A model generated the notes under the pieces. That model was not told the DNA's origin, did no database searches, and saw nothing but the letters and a program-made list of their open reading frames with translations. Positions 19,065 to 28,030 of a stretch of DNA of 64,000 bases are shown here, piece after piece. Source of the stretch: an uncultured Desulfobacter sp. (lineage in GTDB: Bacteria > Desulfobacterota > Desulfobacteria > Desulfobacterales > Desulfobacteraceae); the NCBI RefSeq assembly GCF_963664415.1, contig NZ_OY761445.1, forward strand, positions 1,576,501-1,640,500. Reading direction: 5' to 3'. Numbering within the stretch: the stretch's first letter is position 1; each line of letters starts with the position of its first letter. A program made the translations under genes and the position numbers.

Positions 19065-19970
19065 ATGGAATGGCTTAATTATCATCATCTCTACTATTTC
19101 TGGATAGTTATGAACGAAGGGAGCATTACGGCAGCCAGCAACAGACTCAGGCTTGCCCAGTCAACCATCAGTGCGCAGTTGACCAAACTGGAGGAATCTT
19201 TCGGTGGAAAACTGTTCAACCGACAGGGACGAAAACTGGAAGCCACGGATTTAGGTCAGCTGGTGTTTCAATATGCCGACAAGATTTTTCTTTTGGGACG
19301 CGAACTGATGGATCAGATTCACAACCGTCCGGTGGTCGGACCGCTTTCACTGAATGTGGGTATCGTGGATGTCGTGCCCAAGCTCATGGCCAGAAAGCTC
19401 ATCGAACCGGCCCTGTGTATGGAAAAAACCGTTCGCCTGGCCTGCCACGAAGGTAAAGAAAAAGACCTGCTGGCCGATCTTGCGTTGCACAATCTGGATC
19501 TGGTAATCTCCGACGGATTACCCAAACCCGGTCTCAGCGTGAAAACCTACAATCATTTCTTAGGCGAATGCGGCATCACTTTCTTTGCCGAGAAAAAACT
19601 TGCGGAACGCCTGACTGGAAAATTCCCTGACTGCCTGGATAACGCCCCCATGGTAATGCCCATGACCATGTCATGGCTCCGGGGTGCCCTTGATCAGTGG
19701 TTTGACCGTTTGTCCATTCGACCGGTGATGGTCGCTGAATTTGAAGACAATGCGCTGCTGACGGTTTTCGGGCAGGCCGGAGACGGTGTATTCATGGGGC
19801 CCACGATCATTGAATCTGAGGTTAAAGCCCAGTATCAAGTGGAGATCATCGGTAGATGCAGCAATATTAAGGAACGATTTTATGCGATCTCTGTTGAACG
19901 AATCCTTAAGCATCCAGCGGTTGTGGCCATCACCGACACCGCACGCCATTCAGTGTTTTTCAGCAAGTAA
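19065..19970 (+). CDS. nhaR: LysR-type regulator NhaR
   Basis: The 301-aa protein has an N-terminal winged helix (MEWLNYHHLYYFWIVMNEGS...LAQSTISAQLTKLEE), where WLNYHHLYYFW is characteristic of NhaR, followed by the LysR substrate domain. It is transcribed divergently from nhaD with about 200 bp between the genes, the standard arrangement for a sodium-responsive activator of the antiporter. AT-rich sequence around 19020-19060 with a CGAAAAAAACG motif may contain its site, but I cannot define an operator. Confidence 0.93.
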   Translation: MEWLNYHHLYYFWIVMNEGSITAASNRLRLAQSTISAQLTKLEESFGGKLFNRQGRKLEATDLGQLVFQYADKIFLLGRELMDQIHNRPVVGPLSLNVGIVDVVPKLMARKLIEPALCMEKTVRLACHEGKEKDLLADLALHNLDLVISDGLPKPGLSVKTYNHFLGECGITFFAEKKLAERLTGKFPDCLDNAPMVMPMTMSWLRGALDQWFDRLSIRPVMVAEFEDNALLTVFGQAGDGVFMGPTIIESEVKAQYQVEIIGRCSNIKERFYAISVERILKHPAVVAITDTARHSVFFSK

Positions 19971-20208
19971 TGCCTGGGATCACTGAATCATTGTTTTTTT
20001 ATCATGAACAATCCGATCGAAAAAAGGCTAAACCTTTTCAAATCGACATCAAACGGTTGTCTGGTTACCTGCAATTGTTCAGTGGGCCGTTTGATAACGT
20101 CTTGATTCACCGATATAAGTGTGATTTAATCTTTAGGTTTTTAGACATGGTGTTCCCAAGGGACATAACCATAATTTAGCGTAAAAATTGAGCTTACAAG
20201 GGGATATT

Positions 20209-21324
20209 TTGCCGGAGCTGAACATTGAAACCGTAGGCCAGACAACGGTAATGCTTTTTTCAGGACGGCTGGATGCCCCGGGGGTTGCCCTGTTATGGCA
20301 TACAGCTGCTAAAACCGTTAAAAAGCCGGGCCAGGGGACAATCCGGATAGATCTTGAATCCGTTGATTATATGGACATGGCCGGAGCCACATTTATCTCT
20401 TATTTAAGTCGGCTTTCAGCTATCACACCAGCAAAACAATCCGACCTTGTGACCGGCGTCAAAAAAGAGTTCGTCCCCCTTCTGGATCTGGCTGATCAAT
20501 CAAAAAATGAGGCATCACCCCCGCCGCCGAAAGTTTCCTACATTGAAAAAACCGGCAGAGACCTAACCGCATCCATTGAAGATGCCAAGGTGTTCATTAC
20601 CATGGTCGGAGAAATCACAGCGGCTTTGCTTTCCTGCATTAAAAATCCGGGCCGCATCCGCTGGGCCGACACATGGATGGTGGCTGAACGCTCAGGGGTC
20701 AACGCACTGCCCATTGTGGCGCTGATCTCATTTATCGTGGGGCTGGTCATGGCATTCCAGGCCGCCATTCCCATGCGCATGTTCGGCGCCGAAATATATG
20801 TGGCCAACCTCATCGGTATTGCCATGATCCGGGAGCTAGGTCCTTTGATGACCGCCATTGTCCTGGCAGGCCGATCGGCATCGGCTTTTGCCGCAGAAAT
20901 CGGCACCATGAAAATCAACGAGGAAATTGATGCGCTCACGGTCATGGGCATGGAGCCGGTCAGATTTCTCATCATCCCCAGGGTGATTGCCGCCACCCTG
21001 ATCACACCGTTGCTCACGGTTTTTTCCAATTTTGTGGGGATCCTTGGCGGCATGGTTGTCATTCTTTCCTTTGGCTACCCGCCCATTGCCTACTATAATC
21101 AGGTGGTGGGCTTTGTCTCCTGGGAAGATCTTGCCGGCGGCCTGGTCAAATGCTTTGTGTTCGGGCTTCTCATTGCCGCCACCGGATGCATCCGTGGATA
21201 TCAGACATTGAGAGGGCCCTCTGCCGTGGGCGATGCCACCACACGGGCGGTGGTATCCTCCATTATTTTAATTGCCGTATTTGACGGTATTTTTAGCATA
21301 ATCTACTTTTATCTGGGCATATGA
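20209..21324 (+). CDS. mlaE: MlaE-type lipid ABC permease with N-terminal STAS domain
   Basis: This is the inner-membrane permease of an MCE/Mla phospholipid transporter. TTG at 20209 is preferred because AAGGGG lies 5 nt upstream; TTG at 20188 is also in frame. The first 95 or so residues form a STAS domain (VDYMDMAGATFISYL), equivalent to MlaB, fused to the permease. The MlaE part has five or so membrane segments and the signature IRELGPLMTAIVLAGRSASA and EEIDALTVMG. The stop overlaps the mlaF start by 4 bp. Confidence 0.93.
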   Translation: MPELNIETVGQTTVMLFSGRLDAPGVALLWHTAAKTVKKPGQGTIRIDLESVDYMDMAGATFISYLSRLSAITPAKQSDLVTGVKKEFVPLLDLADQSKNEASPPPPKVSYIEKTGRDLTASIEDAKVFITMVGEITAALLSCIKNPGRIRWADTWMVAERSGVNALPIVALISFIVGLVMAFQAAIPMRMFGAEIYVANLIGIAMIRELGPLMTAIVLAGRSASAFAAEIGTMKINEEIDALTVMGMEPVRFLIIPRVIAATLITPLLTVFSNFVGILGGMVVILSFGYPPIAYYNQVVGFVSWEDLAGGLVKCFVFGLLIAATGCIRGYQTLRGPSAVGDATTRAVVSSIILIAVFDGIFSIIYFYLGI

Positions 21325-22067
21325 ACGAAACGATCATCAATGTCCGGCACCTTTTTGCCGGGTACAACAACAACGCCATCATGGAAGATCTCAACTTTGA
21401 TATCCAAAGTGGTGAGGTGTTTGTTATCCTCGGCGGTTCCGGCTGCGGTAAAAGCACAGTGCTCAAACACATGATCGGCCTGGTACCGCCGGTGTCCGGC
21501 CAGGTCCTCATCCATGGTGAAGATATTGTAGCTGCAAGGGGAAAGGCACGTAACAAGCTGCTTGGCACCATTGGTGTGGCATTCCAGAATGGTGCGCTGT
21601 TCGGCTCCATGACCGTGCTGGAAAATGTCATGCTGCCCCTGATAGAGTTCACGGATCTTCCCAGGCAAGCCATTGAAGCCATTGCCCAGGTCAAGCTGGA
21701 TCTGGTTGACATGGGTCATGCCCTGTATCTTCTGCCCGACGAGTTGAGCGGCGGCATGAAAAAAAGAGCCGCCATTGCCCGAGCCATGGCCCTTGACCCG
21801 GCCATTCTGTTTCTGGATGAACCCTCAGCCGGGCTGGACCCTCTAACCTCGGCCGAGCTGGACCGCCTGATCCTGGAACTGGCAAGTTCCCTGAACATCA
21901 CATTTGTTATTGTCACCCATGAGCTTGAAAGTATTCTGACCATTTCCGATCGGGTGATCATGCTGGGCAAAAAGGAAAAAGGTATCATTGCCCAAGGCGA
22001 TCCCCAAAAGCTTAAAGGGGATCCATCGAACCCATATGTATTTAGCTTTTTTAACCGGAACCCATAA
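21321..22067 (+). CDS. mlaF: MlaF-type ABC ATP-binding protein
   Basis: The 248-aa ATPase energises the MlaE permease. Walker A is GGSGCGKST, the signature is LSGGMKKRAAIARAMA and Walker B is ILFLDEPSAGLDP. LSGGM with the double Lys/Arg is typical of MlaF. Translation is coupled to mlaE by ATGA. Confidence 0.95.
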   Translation: MNETIINVRHLFAGYNNNAIMEDLNFDIQSGEVFVILGGSGCGKSTVLKHMIGLVPPVSGQVLIHGEDIVAARGKARNKLLGTIGVAFQNGALFGSMTVLENVMLPLIEFTDLPRQAIEAIAQVKLDLVDMGHALYLLPDELSGGMKKRAAIARAMALDPAILFLDEPSAGLDPLTSAELDRLILELASSLNITFVIVTHELESILTISDRVIMLGKKEKGIIAQGDPQKLKGDPSNPYVFSFFNRNP

Positions 22068-22181
22068 TCTCAGCCATGGGCTGGTTTGGCCTATTAATAC
22101 CCAGATTCAACCCACGACATAACAAGACCGGAATTAAACAATTTATTGAAACTTTAATAAAAAAGCTTTGGAACCGAACCC

Positions 22182-23246
22182 ATGACCCAGAAAACCAATT
22201 ATTTTAAACTCGGCCTTTTTGTCATCCTGGCCTTTGCACTGACTGCGGCCATGCTGATTGCCTTTGGTGCAGGCCAATTTTTCAAGGCCGAAACCCTTGC
22301 CGAAACGTATTTTAACGAATCGGTCCAAGGTTTGAACGTCGGATCGGAAGTGAAATACAAAGGGGTAAAAATCGGGGCCGTAAAATCCATTACCACCCCC
22401 ACAAAGGTCTACGACATTGCCTCAAATTATGTATTGGTCACCTTTTCTCTGTCCGAAGACTGTTACGTGGGTCAGACCGGAAAAATCCCCAAGGATCGTA
22501 TGAAAAAAGCGGTAGACGACGGACTCTCGGTATTTTTATCCTTTAACGGCCTGACCGGATCAGCATATCTGGAGACCGATTATAAAGACAACGGTCCCGA
22601 TGATCTTGAAATCTCCTGGACCCCGGAAAATCTTTATGTGCCGTCCCGGTCCAGCAATATCAAACAAGTATCGGATGCCATCACCCGGGCCATGGAAACC
22701 CTGGGTTCCATGGATTTCAAAGAGATGAAAAAGGATTTTTCAGCCCTGCTCAAAAGCCTGAATATCACAAAGGTATCAGACCAGGCAGAAAGCCTGATCA
22801 AAGAGCTTCGCCAGACCAACAAAGGCCTGGCCAAAATAGTGACATCCGGCCAGGTCAAGCAGATGGTGGCGGATGCGGGTTCTTCTATGGCAGATTTAAA
22901 GCAGATCATTCATACGGCAAAAAAACCCATCGAACAGACCCTGGCAGATATAAATACGGCATCTGCCAGCTTCAAACGCATGGCTACCGGCCTGGAAAAC
23001 GGCTATGACGGCAAATTAACTGAAATGTCTAATAAAATGGATACGGTTCTAACCAGCCTTGAAAAGACATCCCGGTTAATGGAAAATATGATCTGGACCA
23101 ATGCCGACGTCATTGAAAAAGCAATCAGCAACCTGGAGAATACCACTGAAAACCTCAACCAGTTCACCCGGGAACTGCGGGAATTTCCAGGCAGCATTCT
23201 CATGGACGCCCCACCGAAATCATCAACACCAGGAAAGGAAAACTAG
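22182..23246 (+). CDS. mlaD: MlaD-type MCE domain protein
   Basis: The 354-aa protein has one N-terminal membrane anchor (LGLFVILAFALTAAMLIAFG), then an MCE domain (about residues 38-115, with VQGLNVGSEVKYKGVKIGAV). A long helical C-terminal region containing several coiled-coil-like stretches follows. It should form the periplasmic hexameric ring that carries lipids between membranes. It is longer than E. coli MlaD (about 180 aa) and closer to the MCE proteins of PqiB-like or mycobacterial type in having a long helical tail. Confidence 0.92.
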   Translation: MTQKTNYFKLGLFVILAFALTAAMLIAFGAGQFFKAETLAETYFNESVQGLNVGSEVKYKGVKIGAVKSITTPTKVYDIASNYVLVTFSLSEDCYVGQTGKIPKDRMKKAVDDGLSVFLSFNGLTGSAYLETDYKDNGPDDLEISWTPENLYVPSRSSNIKQVSDAITRAMETLGSMDFKEMKKDFSALLKSLNITKVSDQAESLIKELRQTNKGLAKIVTSGQVKQMVADAGSSMADLKQIIHTAKKPIEQTLADINTASASFKRMATGLENGYDGKLTEMSNKMDTVLTSLEKTSRLMENMIWTNADVIEKAISNLENTTENLNQFTRELREFPGSILMDAPPKSSTPGKEN

Positions 23247-23252
23247 TTTATT

Positions 23253-23939
23253 ATGAACAGCCTTCGTCCTATAAGGCCCATGGTCCTGGCACGCTTGACT
23301 CTTTTGGTTATGATAACCGGTATATTCACCGCAGCCGCCGTTTTGGGCGGATGTGGGATTAAAAATGATTACACGAAAAAACAGATGTTCAGGCTTTATG
23401 CTGACCGCAACGATCCTGTCGACCAAAGCAACCGCTCAACCGGCGCCCCGCTGGTGGTTAAACGCCTGGATATTTCACCGGAATTCGATGGCGCAGGATT
23501 TGTCTACCGGCTGGGTCAAAGCAGGTTTACCCAGGATTTTTATAACAACTACATGACATCACCGGCCCGGATGATCAGTGATGTGATGCTCGAAACCCTG
23601 ATCGACTCGCCTCACTTTGCTCCGGCCCCTAAAAACAGGATTCCGGACGATATATTCCAATTGTGGGGTAAGATTACAGCACTCTATTGTGATCGGCGTA
23701 ATACATCTGCAGTATCGGCTGTGGTGACCATGGCGCTGAACCTTGATCGGTTGAACAAAGATGGATTCACACCAATTCTGTCAAAAACATATTCCCAGCA
23801 AATTCCTTTAGGCTCTGACACAAGCCCCACGGGTTATATTCAGGCCCTTAATCGTGGATTAGCCGGAATTGTCAAAGATATTTTGTCCGATTATCAATTA
23901 ACATACCAACCTCGACAGGCTGTCAAGGATAACCAATAA
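23253..23939 (+). CDS. ABC-type transport auxiliary lipoprotein (PqiC/Mla-associated)
   Basis: The 228-aa lipoprotein has a lipobox AVLGGC with Cys34. The body matches the ABC-transporter auxiliary lipoprotein family (FVYRLGQSRFTQDFYNNYM; ...DFYNNY... and the C-terminal ALNRGLAGIVKDIL). It starts 7 bp after mlaD and completes the operon. It probably sits on the inner face of the outer membrane and meets the MCE tube. Confidence 0.87.
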   Translation: MNSLRPIRPMVLARLTLLVMITGIFTAAAVLGGCGIKNDYTKKQMFRLYADRNDPVDQSNRSTGAPLVVKRLDISPEFDGAGFVYRLGQSRFTQDFYNNYMTSPARMISDVMLETLIDSPHFAPAPKNRIPDDIFQLWGKITALYCDRRNTSAVSAVVTMALNLDRLNKDGFTPILSKTYSQQIPLGSDTSPTGYIQALNRGLAGIVKDILSDYQLTYQPRQAVKDNQ

Positions 23940-23958
23940 TTTTTTAGGAAATATTTAT

Positions 23959-24723
23959 ATGAAATTTCGCCCCTGTATTGATCTTCGAAACGGCAAAGTG
24001 GTCCAGATTGTGGGCGGCACCCTGTCCGACGAAACCCAGGACAGCCTAGTCACCAATTTTGAAAGCGCCCGAACCCCGGAACAATTTGCACGGATGTACC
24101 AGGCTGACCAACTCTTCGGTGGCCACGTCATTGCTCTTGGCCCGGGAAATACCGAATCAGCTCTTGAAGCGCTGCACGCATTCCCGGGCGGTCTTCAGAT
24201 GGGTGGCGGCATTCACCCTGAAAATGCACACACCTTTTTGGACGCCGGCGCATCCCATGTCATTGTCACCTCATATGTTTTTTCTAAAGGCCGCATGGAC
24301 ATGGACAAACTCAAAACCCTGGTGAATGCTGTGGGTAAAAACCGCCTGGTTCTGGATTTAAGCTGTCGGAAAAGGGAGGGACAATTCTGGATTGTGACGG
24401 ACCGCTGGCAAAATTTCACCGAAATGGCCGTAACCCCGACCACACTGGAGAATCTGTCTGTATTCTGTGACGAATTTTTAATCCACGGCGTGGATGTCGA
24501 AGGCAAAATGCAGGGTATCCAAAAAGAACTGGTAGAATTATTAGGAACACACAGCCCCATTCCTGCCACCTATGCCGGAGGGGCAAGCCAATTTTCAGAC
24601 CTGGACCTTGTAAAAGCCCTTGGCAATGGCCGTGTGGACCTGACCATCGGTTCAGCCCTGGACATCTTTGGCGGCACCATCCCCTACCAACAGGTCGTGG
24701 CGTGGCATGAGAGTCAAAATTAG
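23959..24723 (+). CDS. hisA: Phosphoribosylformimino-AICAR ribotide isomerase, eukaryote-type HisA
   Basis: This TIM-barrel enzyme catalyses the fourth step of histidine synthesis. The 254-aa protein starts MKFRPCIDLRNGKVVQIVGG, with the catalytic Asp in CIDLRNGKVVQ and a second Asp in VLDLSCR. The phosphate-binding loops are QMGGGI and TIGSALDIFGG. Its pattern (CIDLRNGKVVQIVG..., DGPHVIKLG-like second strand, GNGRVDLTIGSALDIFGG) is that of the fungal/plant HIS6 type rather than ordinary bacterial HisA. No other his gene is in the window. A terminator follows. Confidence 0.88.
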   Translation: MKFRPCIDLRNGKVVQIVGGTLSDETQDSLVTNFESARTPEQFARMYQADQLFGGHVIALGPGNTESALEALHAFPGGLQMGGGIHPENAHTFLDAGASHVIVTSYVFSKGRMDMDKLKTLVNAVGKNRLVLDLSCRKREGQFWIVTDRWQNFTEMAVTPTTLENLSVFCDEFLIHGVDVEGKMQGIQKELVELLGTHSPIPATYAGGASQFSDLDLVKALGNGRVDLTIGSALDIFGGTIPYQQVVAWHESQN

Positions 24724-24752
24724 CAATTCAAAACGATTGATACATGTAACTA

Positions 24753-24805
24753 TAGCGGCTCGGAATAAAACCGCCCAGAGCTCGGAATAATTCAGGCCGG
24801 GCCCT
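24753..24805 (+). repeat. Dispersed intergenic repeat, copy 2
   Basis: It begins TAGCGGCTCGGAATA, has a middle segment containing CCGCCCAGAG, and ends CTCGGAATAATTCAGGCCGG GCC. The short copy at 12742-12771 lacks the middle, and 35663-35714 has a different one. Here the repeat overlaps the hisA terminator. Confidence 0.6.
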
Positions 24806-24815
24806 GGGCGGTTTT
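24767..24815 (+). terminator. Terminator after hisA
   Basis: Arms AAAACCGCCCAGAGC (24767-24781) and GCCCTGGGCGGTTTT (24801-24815) pair with one mismatch and end in T-rich sequence. It closes the mla-hisA transcription unit and, being nearly symmetric, may also work on the minus strand. Confidence 0.8.
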
Positions 24816-25154
24816 ATAAATCATGTCTCACAAATTTTACCAAATTACGAATTAATAAGACTATATTTTTTATATCAGCCGCAAATGACCTAAACCTGAC
24901 TCGAAGATTACCAGTTGGCCATATTAACAAAAAAACAGTTACCGATATTTTTTTATCGATGTGGTTTTTGAGTGAGTTATCCATGAACACTACCGAAGAG
25001 GGCCGATTTTTCAAAATGGAATTTCGGAAAGAGTGTGGTGTCTTAAAATTGATTTTCGTATAGTTTTTTCTGAAGGATTCGAGACAAAATGTATTCAAAT
25101 TTTTCCCTTGACTTATATTTGACTGGCGAAGGCATATTCTCCATTCAAAAAACT
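24816..25154. other. Intergenic region, no supported gene
   Basis: These 340 bp of AT-rich sequence lie between the hisA terminator and the RRM gene. A 94-aa minus-strand frame (24814-25098) shows no family resemblance and overlaps the terminator, so I do not call it. Confidence 0.55.
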
Positions 25155-25433
25155 TCAGTAGCGTCTCTTTTTAAATTTTTTCTTCTTTTTGGCACCTGAA
25201 TCCCCATGTTTTATTTTAAGGGGCTTTTTATTGATCATGTTGCCATTCAAAGCCTTAATGGCTTTATCTGCTTCGCTGTTACTCGGCATTTCCACAAAAC
25301 CGAATCCCCTTGAACGTCCGTTGAATCTGTTTTTTATAATTTTAACACTTTCCACAAAGCCAAATGCCTCAAACATTTCCCGAAGATTTGTTTCTGTCAT
25401 CTGCTCTGTAAAATTGCCGACATAAATATTCAT
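25155..25433 (-). CDS. RRM-type RNA-binding protein
   Basis: The 92-aa protein is a single RNA-recognition motif with a lysine/arginine-rich tail. RNP2 is IYVGNF at residues 3-8 and RNP1 is SRGFGFVEM near residue 42. It is the bacterial type found in many Desulfobacterota and cyanobacteria, thought to bind RNA, sometimes in cold response. A GGGCGGTTG site precedes the ATG. It lies downstream of the methyltransferase and RhlE genes on the same strand. Confidence 0.92.
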   Translation of the reverse strand: MNIYVGNFTEQMTETNLREMFEAFGFVESVKIIKNRFNGRSRGFGFVEMPSNSEADKAIKALNGNMINKKPLKIKHGDSGAKKKKKFKKRRY

Positions 25434-25558
25434 TCAACCGCCCTTTTCTATTTTTCATATAACAGCCATGGGCTGACCTGACATATCAACTGCCAGGCTT
25501 ACCCCACAACAAAGATTTTAAGATCTCAAGTAACCTACCCAGACTTTCTTATAAAAAG

Positions 25559-26212
25559 CTATTTGAAATAGGTTAAAACCCAGCCTTTAAAATGCTTTTT
25601 TAAATAATCTGTACTTTCATGCTTCTCTTGAGATTGCGAGTAACCAAGATTTTCCATTTTTCTGGTGAATTTGCCATGAAATCCACGGCCTGGGTCCACG
25701 ATTACTACTTCACAACATGGCCGGACATGCTGATTTATGAATGCGGCCAAAAGATTCACATGCGCATCTTCGTAGAGCAAATCAGAGCCGATAATAAGAT
25801 CAAAGGCACCAAGCTTATCATGGAAAGGATCGGCCCATCCGGTTCGAACAAAAGGAATGATTTTGCCGTTATTTAAACCGACATTGTAATCCAGAAAGTC
25901 CCTGGCGACAGGATGGTGGTCCGTTGCTGTAATATCTGCAGCCCGCTGGTTTAACACCAGGCTTGCTAAGGCAATACCACATCCGACCTCCAGCACGCGT
26001 TTGCCTTTGATCTGATAATCCAGCATCAGGTGGGCAAGCACCTCACCTGAAGGCCAGATCACACCGAAGATAGGCCAGGATGCCGAAGAAATCCCAAGTT
26101 TTCCGGCAACGCCGTCAGGGTCATCAAACTGAAGAACGTCCCGGAGCATACGGATGTGAATATCCATATTTCCGATTTCCAAGGTCGTATACCGAACCCG
26201 GACATCAGACAT
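25559..26212 (-). CDS. Class I SAM-dependent methyltransferase (Methyltransf_16-like)
   Basis: The 217-aa Rossmann methyltransferase has the SAM-binding loop VLEVGCGIALASLVL, the acidic residue at the end of strand 2 (ITATDHHP) and a post-I segment FDLIIGSDLLYE. The order and IWPSGEVLAHLML motif match the family of protein-lysine or nicotinamide-type methyltransferases. The substrate is not known. It begins 8 bp after the small basic protein gene, so the two are likely co-transcribed. Confidence 0.82.
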   Translation of the reverse strand: MSDVRVRYTTLEIGNMDIHIRMLRDVLQFDDPDGVAGKLGISSASWPIFGVIWPSGEVLAHLMLDYQIKGKRVLEVGCGIALASLVLNQRAADITATDHHPVARDFLDYNVGLNNGKIIPFVRTGWADPFHDKLGAFDLIIGSDLLYEDAHVNLLAAFINQHVRPCCEVVIVDPGRGFHGKFTRKMENLGYSQSQEKHESTDYLKKHFKGWVLTYFK

Positions 26213-26220
26213 GAAAAAAT

Positions 26221-26367
26221 TTACTCTTCCGGATTAGATTCGATTGCAGGCTCATCTTCTGTTCCGTTCTTTTTTTCCATCCTGCGCTGCTTTTTTTCTT
26301 CCTTTTTTTTTCTTTTCAGCAGTTCTTTCTTTCGTTTCGCAAAGGTATATTTATTTTTGACTGCCAT
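26221..26367 (-). CDS. Small lysine-rich basic protein (48 aa), unknown function
   Basis: The 48-aa protein starts MAVKNKYTFAKRKKELLKRK. Lysine/arginine and glutamate fill the middle, and the tail is acidic (EDEPAIESNPEE). AAGGAAGG lies 3 nt before the ATG at 26367, which strongly supports translation. It sits between rhlE and a methyltransferase gene on the same strand with short gaps. The composition suggests an RNA- or ribosome-associated helix, which is inference. I recall similar short proteins in Desulfobacterota genomes but cannot name a family. Confidence 0.75.
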   Translation of the reverse strand: MAVKNKYTFAKRKKELLKRKKKEEKKQRRMEKKNGTEDEPAIESNPEE

Positions 26368-26386
26368 GCACCTTCCTTTTTTTGGG

Positions 26387-27529
26387 TTATCCCTGCCGGG
26401 AATTTTCCATGGATAATCGGGATTGGTTTTTCATTTTTCTACCCAAATTTTTTTCAATCATAGCGATCATTTTACCATCTGAAGGAGAGGCAAAGGTATA
26501 CGCCTGCCCGGACTGATCAGCCCTTCCGGTTCTTCCGGTTCGGTGAATATAAGTTTCAACCGTATCAGGCAGATCATAATTGATGACATGGGAAACGCCT
26601 GAAACGTCAATACCTCTAGCTGCGATATCCGTTGCCACAAGTATGTTAAAGGACCCGTTGCGAAATCCATCCATGGCTTTGCGACGTTGATTCTGAGAAA
26701 GATTCCCCTGAAGTGATGCCGCGCTGTATCCTGATTTTTTTAATTGGCATGCAAGACTTTTTGCCTTGTGTTTGGTACGGGTAAAAACAAGGGTGCTGGT
26801 CATATCCTTTCCTGAAAACATCTTTTTCAGTAGAGCGGTCCGTTCTTCTTTTCGGACAGTGATCCAGCTATGTCGAATGCTTGGAGCAGGGCGCTTATGG
26901 TTAATTTGAATTTTAACTGGCCGATGTAACATTGTTTGAACCATATGCTCTATCTGTCTGGGCATTGTGGCGGAAAAAACAAGAGATTGCCTATTTTTAG
27001 GCAAATATCGGATAATTCTCTGGATATCCGGCATAAAACCCATATCCAGCATTTGGTCCGCCTCATCAAGAACCAGGGTTTCAATCGATTTAAGCGTTAA
27101 CGCCTTTTCATTGAGCAGATCAAGCAGGCGCCCCGGGCAGGCGACAACAATGTCTACACCACCACGAAGTATTTTAATCTGTGGTGTTTTTTTGACACCT
27201 CCGTAGACAGCGATACTTTTAATGGTCGTGTGAGCAGCCAATTTTTTAATATTTCCATAAATCTGTTCGGCCAGTTCCCGGGTTGGAACCATGATTAATG
27301 CTCTGGGCTGAGCTGATGTTTTTTCAACTCTCCGGTTAAGCAGGTGTTGAAGAATAGGAAGCAAAAAGGCTGCTGTCTTGCCGGTTCCTGTCTGGGCAAG
27401 ACCGAGAACATCTTTGCCTTCAAGAATCGACGGAATTGTTTTTTCCTGGATGGGTGTGGCATTGGTAAAACCGGCGCTGCGAATACCTGCGTAAATGCCG
27501 GGGTGAAAATCAAATTGGGTAAAATTCAC
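26387..27529 (-). CDS. rhlE: DEAD-box RNA helicase RhlE
   Basis: The 380-aa helicase has all the standard motifs: Q motif (GFTNATPIQ), I (AQTGTGKT), Ia (PTRELAEQI), II (VLDEADQMLDMGF), III (SAT), V (ATDIAARGID) and VI (HRTGRTGR). The short C-terminus without extra domains fits RhlE. GTG is the likely start. It probably remodels rRNA or mRNA structure. With the RRM protein and cold-shock gene nearby it suggests an RNA-metabolism or cold-response neighbourhood. Confidence 0.92.
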   Translation of the reverse strand: MNFTQFDFHPGIYAGIRSAGFTNATPIQEKTIPSILEGKDVLGLAQTGTGKTAAFLLPILQHLLNRRVEKTSAQPRALIMVPTRELAEQIYGNIKKLAAHTTIKSIAVYGGVKKTPQIKILRGGVDIVVACPGRLLDLLNEKALTLKSIETLVLDEADQMLDMGFMPDIQRIIRYLPKNRQSLVFSATMPRQIEHMVQTMLHRPVKIQINHKRPAPSIRHSWITVRKEERTALLKKMFSGKDMTSTLVFTRTKHKAKSLACQLKKSGYSAASLQGNLSQNQRRKAMDGFRNGSFNILVATDIAARGIDVSGVSHVINYDLPDTVETYIHRTGRTGRADQSGQAYTFASPSDGKMIAMIEKNLGRKMKNQSRLSMENSRQG

Positions 27530-27872
27530 TCTTAATTATTTTCCTTAACGTGGATTGATAAACCGGATCTGTTAAACAGGAACCCGAAACGTCGTCCACT
27601 TAGATTATGTATTCGGTGAAAAAAGATAAGTTATGATTGAAAAATCAATAACTTGGAGAAGAAATTAAAAAACGTTGCCAACAAAATCTTCATACTGTTT
27701 TCACGGTCAAGTTTTAGTAAAACTTCAACGTCAACTTACGATGTTTGTCAGACAACGCGGTTAGCGAGGACTACCTGAAAGAAACTCTTCTGACAGGGAA
27801 TGTGTCTTCACATTCAAAAGTACCGTATAATACACTAACATACAGAAAATGCAAGCCGAGTTGATTGTTTTC

Positions 27873-27900
27873 TTGACATCCGTCCTTATTTCTGTATGAT
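27873..27900 (+). promoter_or_regulatory. Sigma-70 promoter of the cold-shock gene
   Basis: TTGACA at 27873-27878 and TATGAT at 27895-27900 have a 16-bp spacer. Initiation near 27907 would give a leader of about 125 nt before the cold-shock start codon, like the long thermosensing leaders of cspA-type genes. Confidence 0.75.
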
Positions 27901-28030
27901 TCATAACTATCACACGACTTGAAGTATTTAAGTTTTCTGCCTCAGGGTGTATATCTCAAAAGCATCTGTGATTGCCCCCCAAAGTTTGAAGTGATTTATA
28001 TTTACTTTTTTTATTTAGGAGAGTGCCGAT

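Noticed and set aside
19970..20179. 69-aa frame between nhaR and mlaE
   Set aside because: It has no ribosome-binding site, no family and an AT-rich intergenic look.
24814..25098. 94-aa minus-strand frame after hisA
   Set aside because: It has no ribosome-binding site or family resemblance and overlaps the terminator.
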